DNA of 64,000 bases, taken from Trochalopteron elliotii (lineage: Eukaryota; Chordata; Aves; Passeriformes; Leiothrichidae). Below are positions 57,240 to 64,000 of this stretch, in pieces; the stretch's first letter is position 1, and each line of letters starts with the position of its first letter. The position numbers and the translations under genes are program-made. The notes beneath the pieces are model-generated. The model was not told where the DNA came from. It did no database searches and saw only the letters and a list, made by a program, of their open reading frames with translations. The stretch covers positions 162,159 to 226,158 of the forward strand of contig JANPWX010000345.1 in the NCBI GenBank assembly GCA_024734555.1, given 5' to 3'.

Positions 57240-58028
57240 AAAGGCCATGAGGGATGCTGAGTCAGGGAGGAGGAGGATGAGCTCAGGAAGGGCAGGAAGG
57301 AGCCCAGCAGCCAGCCTGCTGCAGCAGGGATCATGGACAATGGGGCAGCTCTGGGCCCTGCTGAGCTGCAGTGGGAATGGACACCCTGGGCACACAGCAG
57401 TGAGCAGGCAACTCCACAGGGCACATCAGCAGAAACACTGCTTCAGTGGCCATTAAAATCAGCCCCTAACATTTCCACACGTGTCTTGAGGCAAGCTGTG
57501 GGGCAGCCCAAGGTGGGAGAGGCTGGGGAGGTGACCTCCTGCCATCAGAAGACCCTCCAGCACTGCAGATGACCCCAAGGCTTCCTGGGCTGTCTGTGGT
57601 TGCCTTCTTTCTGCAGATATCACCCAGAGGGTCGAGCTGTCACTCTGCATCCTCTCTCCCTGCCCAGCCCTCTGCAGCTGGCAAAGGATGGAGCTGCCAG
57701 GCAGAACTGGCTCTGCCCACGAGCCAAGCCAGCAGTGCTCTGGAAACCTTGCCTCCCCTCCTCAGGAGATGTGTTTTGTCAGTGCACTGAGCTCCTCTCT
57801 CTTATTCCACGGGATCTGTTGCTGCCCCAAGAAAGAGCAGAGAGGAGACATGAACATCAGGCAGTGCAGGAGGGAGGGAGCCACTTGCACACGCATCTCC
57901 CAGAGAGGCTGTCCTGCTCCAACTGCAGCTAAGATTCTGGTTTGTCCCCTGTCAACACACTGTCCCCTCTTGTCACCCACTGTCCTGGCCCTGGCTGCCC
58001 TGTGAGAGGCCTCTCCCAGGTTCTAAGG
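57240..58028. other. Spacer between LTR copies 3 and 4
   Basis: 789 bp of ordinary sequence with no retroviral internal features. The two flanking LTRs are therefore not the ends of one provirus as far as can be seen. Confidence 0.55.
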
Positions 58029-58329
58029 TGATGCTGTTTTACACCACAACGACACAGACTCTGAGATTCAGAAGGCTGAAAATGACTCCTTTGTTTTTGG
58101 GATGTCTCCCTTATACACTATTTTACACAGACCAATTTCATTGGTGACAGAAGGACAAACCTCTTCGCTCACATTGGTCAGACCAGAGGGACATCAAGAA
58201 GAAGTCCCTCCTGGGGAAAGGAATGAAAGCAAAGTACAGCTTACAAAAACATTTCTCTTGTTTACAGAAAATTCTCTGGGAAAAGAATTTCAGAAAACCA
58301 AAATATCTCAGGCACGAACCAGGGCTACA
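58029..58329 (-). mobile_element. Solo LTR, family A, copy 4
   Basis: 301 bp, the same family and orientation as copy 3. It starts TGATGCTGTTTTACACCAC on the plus strand, like copy 1. The flanks CTAAGG and CTGAGT match at four of six bases. Confidence 0.8.
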
Positions 58330-58959
58330 CTGAGTGACACAAACACCCTGGCTCTTCTCTGGAAATGCTGAGCCAGTCAAACAAACCCTGGTTGGGCTTC
58401 TGGCTTTGCCCACAAAGAAACTGGCTGATACTCACAGAGCTGCTCTCAGGCAGCAAAGCTTTCTCATTTGGTTGGGTTTTTCCTTCTCTTTTTTATTTGT
58501 ATCTTGGTTCTCAGCTGGTACTGAGCACAGCCAAGAGTCTGCAGGAGGCTGCAGTGGGCACATATCAACACAGCCTGGCTGATTCAGAGTGACCAAACAT
58601 CTGACAGGAATCCTCCCAAATCAGCAACCTGAGCTTGGTGACTACTGGCACTGCAGAAGTGGAAACCACACAGAAAGACCCTACAGGTTTGATTTCTCAC
58701 CCCTCTCCATACAGCCCTGGAGCCACAGCGACAGGCACAGCACTCCCAGCCACATTGAGGATGAGTTAGGGAAAGACAGATGCTGTCCCATCTCCCTCTG
58801 TCCTGGCAGGAGCACAGTACCCTGTCTCAAAGACAGCAAAAGCTTTGGGATCCTTCAGGTCACTCTGTGGGGGAATTCCAGGCACAGAAAATTCTCAAAA
58901 CTCTGTGCACACAGGACCAAATACTGAAATGAATACAGGATTTGACTTGAGGCCTTGGA

Positions 58960-59520
58960 AAAGGCTTCCAGCTTTAAAGATCATAAGAATGTGGGTTTGT
59001 AATATAGACAGAGACATATTAAGCTAGGTAGGGGAAAGTTTTAGGGTTTTAAAGTTTGGGTATAGAAGTAGATATAGAAATAGTAAAAGTTTTAAGGTGT
59101 AGCAAGTAAGTTTGGGTGTCATTATATGATTGGTTGAGGAAGTCCTCACTGGGGCAAAAACAGATAAGACAAATTGATTAGCTATTGGTGTGGAAGTAGA
59201 AACAATCTATGTGGCAACAGTTTATTGGCTAATAAGCCTTTAAAACCCCTTGTAACCTGTGGTCTTGTGACCACTGACCAGGACACCTGACCTTTAACCC
59301 ATGTGGTGATGTTCTCACTCCTTCATGAGTCTGAGGCAATAGATCATGCTTTAAACACCTCTCAGTGGTCCCTTCTCTCTTGCACAAGCCAAACACAACT
59401 CTGGAAGTGATTTTTGCTTCCAGCTCAGCTGGTCCCTGCTGCCTCAGTGATGGAGCACTGCAAGGTTTGTAGGGCTCTTTCCCCTTAACAGCCCAGATCT
59501 CCCTGTTCAGCTCCTCATGC
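58960..59520 (+). mobile_element. LTR-like repeat fragment
   Basis: AT-rich start with TATAGAAGTAGATATAGAAATAG, then TTATTGGCTAATAAGCCTTTAAAACCCCTTGTAAC, resembling the promoter-like part of 33180-33590, then a pyrimidine-rich tail. The ends are not defined. Confidence 0.38.
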
Positions 59521-60666
59521 CTTTTTGGAAGCTGTTCTACCTTCACCCAAGCTGAGTTATATAGGCACCAACACCACTAAAAAAAACCCAGGTTCCTCTA
59601 GCACTCTTTAATGATGTTCCTGGTCTAACAGAGATTTACTTTCTCCAGAGAAGGCAATAGAAAACATTGCTATTCCATGTCCATCTGTCTGCTCTCCTTC
59701 TTGTCCACAAGCTGTGAACAGCTTGCAAGGGAAAACACGCCTGAAAGCTCAAGTGTGCTCCTGACTTGTGGCTGGGAGACACCTGTAAATCAGCAGATCC
59801 TTCTGGCCCTTTCTGGCCCTTCTGGCTCTTCTTCTTCTGTTGCAGCAGCAGCAAAGGTTTGAGGGAGCTTTGAAGGCAGCAGGCAGTAAATCCACACAGC
59901 ACTCAGTGGGTTGTGTGAAGATTCATGGCTGTGCTCTCTGGGGGTCAGCCTCATCTGTTGCAGGCAATTAGGGATAATCTATGGCTCCTGCTGCTGCTGC
60001 AGCCCTGGCCATATGCTCCTTGTCAGCACCAGACCATTGGTCAAATAAAAGTCACACCTGGTCAGTGTCCTGCAGAAACGCTGTGCCAAGAGCAGGAGGC
60101 ACAGAGATCTTCAGGTGGTGAAGGGCTCCCAGGGATCTTGTTCCTCTGAAAAGCTGAGGGCTGGCAGAGAGGCACAGCCACCAGCACCTCACAGCTTCTG
60201 TCCCAGGGCTGTCCCCACAGGGTCCAGCACCCACAGCCCTTTGCTCTCTCCATCTCTCTCTTGTGACCACATCTACTTCATCACTTGCTCACCTTCCCTG
60301 CCCTGCCTGGAGCCCTGGTGCCTTCCTCAGGGGAAGGACTCCTCTTTCCTGGTCTCTCTCTGCTGCTTTTTTGAGTATTCCTCTGGTTTTGGGCAGAGAT
60401 GGATGTAGACCACCTGCTGGTGCTGAATGATTTTTTGCCCTTTTTCTTTTATATTGATTCTCTGTATTCTTTGCACATATATTTTCAGCTCTGTAGCCCA
60501 CTGTTAGATCTGTGGCTACTTTTGCCAGTACTTTTCCCTACCTTTTTCCTAAGCAGAAAGACAAAACCCCATTCCAGAGTCCCTATCCTATCTTGCTTCT
60601 TTCTGGGAACCAAGACTGAAAAACAGCTCTTCGAGACACATTTTCACCAACAAAACAGTCCCATCT

Positions 60667-60940
60667 GAGGGGGGAGGATTTAGAAGGGGCTGGAACTGGG
60701 TGGGGGGGCGAGAATTGCATCACCACTTGTGTTCTTAATTGATGATTTTGGTCAATTATGCTAATTTGCTAAACTTATAAAATTATATTCACCCCATGGG
60801 GGATGTGGGTATTTTGTGGACATTTTCCATATCTACCCCTGGAGGCCTCCAATAAAGACCAACCTTTATACTACCTCCTATACTAATATTATCTTTAAAG
60901 TGTGTTGCTTTATTTCTAGGTTCTTTAAGGCATCAATGCA
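60667..60940 (+). mobile_element. Probable sense LTR fragment
   Basis: Starts TGAGGGGGGAGG, has CCAATAAAGACC (AATAAA at 60851-60856) and ends CTTTAAGGCATCA, the layout of a short LTR with TG...CA ends. No clear target duplication was found. Confidence 0.42.
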
Positions 60941-62207
60941 ATTCCCTCCCTTGCACTCTGGACTTGGAGAACCTCAGGGTTTGGGGATGGCAGGAGGCAA
61001 AGAAAGGCTGTTCTGAAGTGGAGGCACAGGGGCAGGGAGAGGTCCCAGATGTCTGACAGACCCCAGTGCCACATGGAGAATGCTAAAACATGGATTCAGG
61101 GAATAACTTTGAGATCTGAGCCTGGAACCCTGGATCCCACATCCCTGACACCACTGAAACCAGTACCAGAGACAAGGCTACAGCCCTGACCTGCTGACCC
61201 ACAGCTGGGACCAGAGTCTGAGAGTGCCCCTCCAGTGCCTTTGGGTTCAGGGATGGCAAAAATTATCACAAAGCAGCACATCCTGCAAATGAAGCTCACA
61301 TTATGAGAGTTTTCTTAAGAAAGCAACCCCAGGTGATGCAGGCATTTTTTCCACCAGGGACTGGAAGCAAGGCCAGGGCAGGGGCAGGGGCAGGGGTAAT
61401 GAGATCCCTGCTGGAGTCGCTGGCAGCAGGGGGAAGGATGAAGGGGTGGAAAATACCTGGGCCATGCCCCAGGAGCTGGTGCAGTCCCTCCTCCCAGCAG
61501 GGAACAGCAACTGGGGCATGTTCTCCCTCTAAATTCCCTCCATGGGAGGAGGAGGAGGAGGAGGTGGATGAGTTTCCAGCTTCCCTGTCTCTCCCTGTTT
61601 GTCTGCTTTGGTTTTGAGCAGCCCTCAAGGCTGTGTTTTGGAGAGAGGGTTTCATCAGGCAAAGGAAAGGTACAAAGATGAGTTAATGAGAACGATTATT
61701 CAGTGACAGCTGCTGCCACTCACCTCCTAACGAGTGTAAGGCACAGCCTTGCAGAAACAAGCCTTTCTCTGATGATTATGTTCAGGAGATTAATTTAGGA
61801 AACTCTGCTTAAGACCTGTGGTGATCTTATTTGAAATCTACTCAATGAACAGCAAGTGCAGGGGGAAAACATTCCTTGTTTAAAGTTCAGTTGCTGTGAG
61901 CAGACAGATCCTGGGGCTGGACTGGGGCAGAGCAGAGACCTGCAGCCCTTGCCCTGCTGTCCCTGGGGTGTTCCCCAGCACCCTGGGGATGTGCAGCCAC
62001 AGGGGATGGAGCACAGCAAGGCACAGCCTGCCTGCAGAAGCATTTTTATTCCCTGACTGCTGCAGCCCACAAATCAAATCCTCTGTCTCAAACCCAGGGC
62101 TGGGGAAGGACTGGACCACGAGCTCCTGCAGGGAACAGGGGCCCTGTTTGTCCTGCAGGGAAGATCCTCTCTACAGCCACAGTCAGGTCAGCTAATGGTC
62201 ATCTCTG
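60941..62207. other. Intergenic; nothing recognised
   Basis: Only a small (GGGGCA)n run at 61377-61397 and a (GGA)n run near 61546-61563 stand out. Confidence 0.5.
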
Positions 62208-62604
62208 GCTGCTTTTACATTTAATATTTATATAAATATTGTAAATTTATTAATATATTATTATTACATTTAATATTTCTTTAAATATTTATATTTTTAT
62301 TAATATTGGTGGGCCCAGCTGCCTTTTCATTAATTTCTTCCACTTTCAATTGACTCTTGGGGTTTTTTTTCTCCTTGATCTTGCTAAGGAGCTGCCGAGT
62401 TCAAGACAGACAAGAAACCACTGGAGAGGGTCAAAACTTGTACTTCAGGCTTTGCTGAAGAGTCTCCCTGCTAAGCAAGCAGAGCAGAGGAAGGTTGGGA
62501 GGGAGAGTGCAGCATGTCTGGGTGAGAGTTTCTATTTTGGTGGGGATGGAAGCCCACTGGAGGTGAGGACTGGTTGGGAGTTACTCTGCATCTTCAGTTA
62601 TCTG
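62208..62604 (-). repeat. Family C repeat, copy 3 (inverted)
   Basis: The reverse complement matches copy 2 from TTGGTGGGCCC to CAGATAACTGAAGATGCAG at about 95% or better by eye. Its AT-rich part has a different expansion (AATATTTATATAAATATTG). Copies 2 and 3 form a 6.2-kb-spaced inverted pair. Confidence 0.88.
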
Positions 62605-64000
62605 CCTTCTTTTTGTCTGCCATATAAAACACCAAATCCTGTGTCCATGCTTGAGAACTGCTCGTCACCAGCCTCTCCATCTGAGATGCCCAAGCTCAGC
62701 ACATGATCCCTGCCATTTAATGTGCCCATCAAGCCCCAGAGAAACCAAATGGACTGGAAAACTGGCCTGGGATCAGTGCTTTCCTTCCCAGCTGGCACCC
62801 AGGGAATGCAGGGCTCCTGTTCATTTCCAGCCTGGCATCCCCAGCTGTCCCATGGCCAGGGCCAGCAGCACTGCCAGGGGCTGCAGGTGGTGGCACTGGG
62901 GTGTCCCTGTTGCCCTGGCACAGCTGGCTGGGGGGGGACACAGCCCCAGTGCCCCAGGGCAGGCACAAAGCTCAGCTCCCTTTGCTCACAGCCCTGCCAC
63001 CAGCTCAGACAGATGGTGAGCCAGCCCTGCTCCATCTCCTGGGGCTCTTTGGCCACTACAGAGAGCTGCTCAGGCCAACCTGAATTTGGCTGGCAGGTTT
63101 CCATACCCCAAATGCAAATATTTGGGCAAGGGTGGCTGTGAACCCAGTGGATGAGACACTACTTCCCATCGAGGCCAGGGAGGGATCTCTGCACCACGGC
63201 AGCTCCTGGCATTTCCTCACCTGGAGACACCAGATCTGATGCTCAGGAGCCTTCACAGGCTCCTCCTCAGCTGCATTTTGGGCATCCACACTTTCTGCCA
63301 GGGCTGGTCTCACTCCCAGGGCAGTATCCCAAAGTATTTGCTGTAGAAATCTGCATTTCCCCTACTGGTGTCCCTTTGAAACCATTCTCTTTGCTTTGTG
63401 ACTGTTTCACCTCAGCTCCTCCTGCAGTGACCCCTGAGCTCCAGGGCCCTGCTGTGGTCTCCAGGGAACAGTGCCAGTCCTCCCCTGGCTGCTTTCATAA
63501 AGCTCTGGGTATTTTCTGGTGTTTTCTACAGTGATGTCTTTCATTTCTACCCCTTCAGTGCCTCCTTCACAGCCTCTTTTACATCTGGCCAGGCTGTGGG
63601 TGGAGGAGCACAGGGAGGTTCTTGGAAGGGCTGCAGGGGTTTTACTGCTGCCTTTAATTCCCAAAGCCCAGGAACTGAAACCAGTCTTCCCCTACAAAAA
63701 TCTGTAATATTGTTTGCACACAGCCAGTGCCTGTGGCAGTAAAACTCCCAGCACTAATCCACACGACTCCCTTCCTGGAGAAAAGAAAGGAGTGGGGTTA
63801 CCATGCTCTCAAGGGATGATGAAACCATTGTGGCCTTCTCTATATACCCAAAAGGAACCTTTATCAGCCTCTGTTTTGGGCCAGAGGTCTGCAAAAAGCC
63901 TTAAAAATGAAATAAGAAGCCTTGAAGAATTTTTATTTGCTATCTCTGCTCACAGGCAATTAGAGGAGAAGGACATGAGGTCTGGTTTTATGTGGAGGCT
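62605..64000. other. Intergenic to window end; nothing recognised
   Basis: G/C-rich sequence without a supported exon or repeat. Open frames of up to 168 codons overlap on both strands and lack family features. Confidence 0.5.

Noticed and set aside
55950..62604. Conserved 108-139 codon frames in family C copies 2 and 3
   Set aside because: The shared frame exists only because the copies are nearly identical. Copy 1 does not keep it, and the frame continues into unrelated flanks.
1..64000. CRISPR arrays, bacterial operons or defence systems
   Set aside because: Splice sites, CR1 elements, LTRs and vertebrate genes show this is bird nuclear DNA. The tandem repeats seen are minisatellites without spacers of CRISPR type.

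Overview
This window is nuclear DNA of a bird, most likely a passerine. The evidence is a GABA-A receptor gamma-4-type gene (the form birds keep where placental mammals have epsilon), several CR1 LINE tails ending in the CR1 ATTCTATG-type 3' end, and many short solo LTRs of avian endogenous retroviruses. The gene organisation is that of a vertebrate: long introns, GT-AG splice sites and AATAAA poly(A) signals. Only two protein-coding genes can be supported. Most long open frames elsewhere are chance or repeat-derived.

Layout. (1) 1-12.4 kb, plus strand: the 3' two thirds of a gamma-class GABA-A receptor subunit, best matched to GABRG4. Six coding exons join in frame into 363 residues, from just before loop D to the stop codon, with a 3' UTR and poly(A) signal. 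The exons for the signal peptide and N-terminus lie upstream of the window. The introns hold two solo LTRs of one family, each inserted antisense just after a 5' splice site, a further LTR element, and CR1 pieces including reverse-transcriptase remnants. (2) 12.4-41.8 kb: a gene-poor stretch with CR1 tails, several LTR fragments, a degenerate minus-strand retroviral remnant (37.8-40.9 kb), an LTR carrying an AT-rich minisatellite (33.65-34.6 kb), a 310-bp G/T-only-like tract, and microsatellites. (3) 41.8-44.9 kb, minus strand: a compact, intact nine-exon gene for a zona pellucida ZP3-family glycoprotein of 470 residues. It has a signal peptide, a complete ZP-N/ZP-C module, a furin site, a transmembrane anchor, a TATA box, an upstream tandem repeat with E-boxes, and a very short 3' UTR typical of egg-coat genes. 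(4) 44.9-64 kb: no supportable gene. It holds minisatellites (40-bp and 45-bp units), a 238-bp direct repeat, two more solo LTRs, and a three-copy repeat of about 320-420 bp of which two copies face each other across 6 kb.

The two genes are functionally unrelated: one is a neuronal chloride channel subunit, the other an egg-coat protein. I found no CRISPR array, operon, tRNA, rRNA or bacterial-type system. The points of most interest are the repeat architecture around the genes, the promoter repeat of the ZP3-like gene, and the intact ZP3-like gene lying next to a GABA-A receptor gene.
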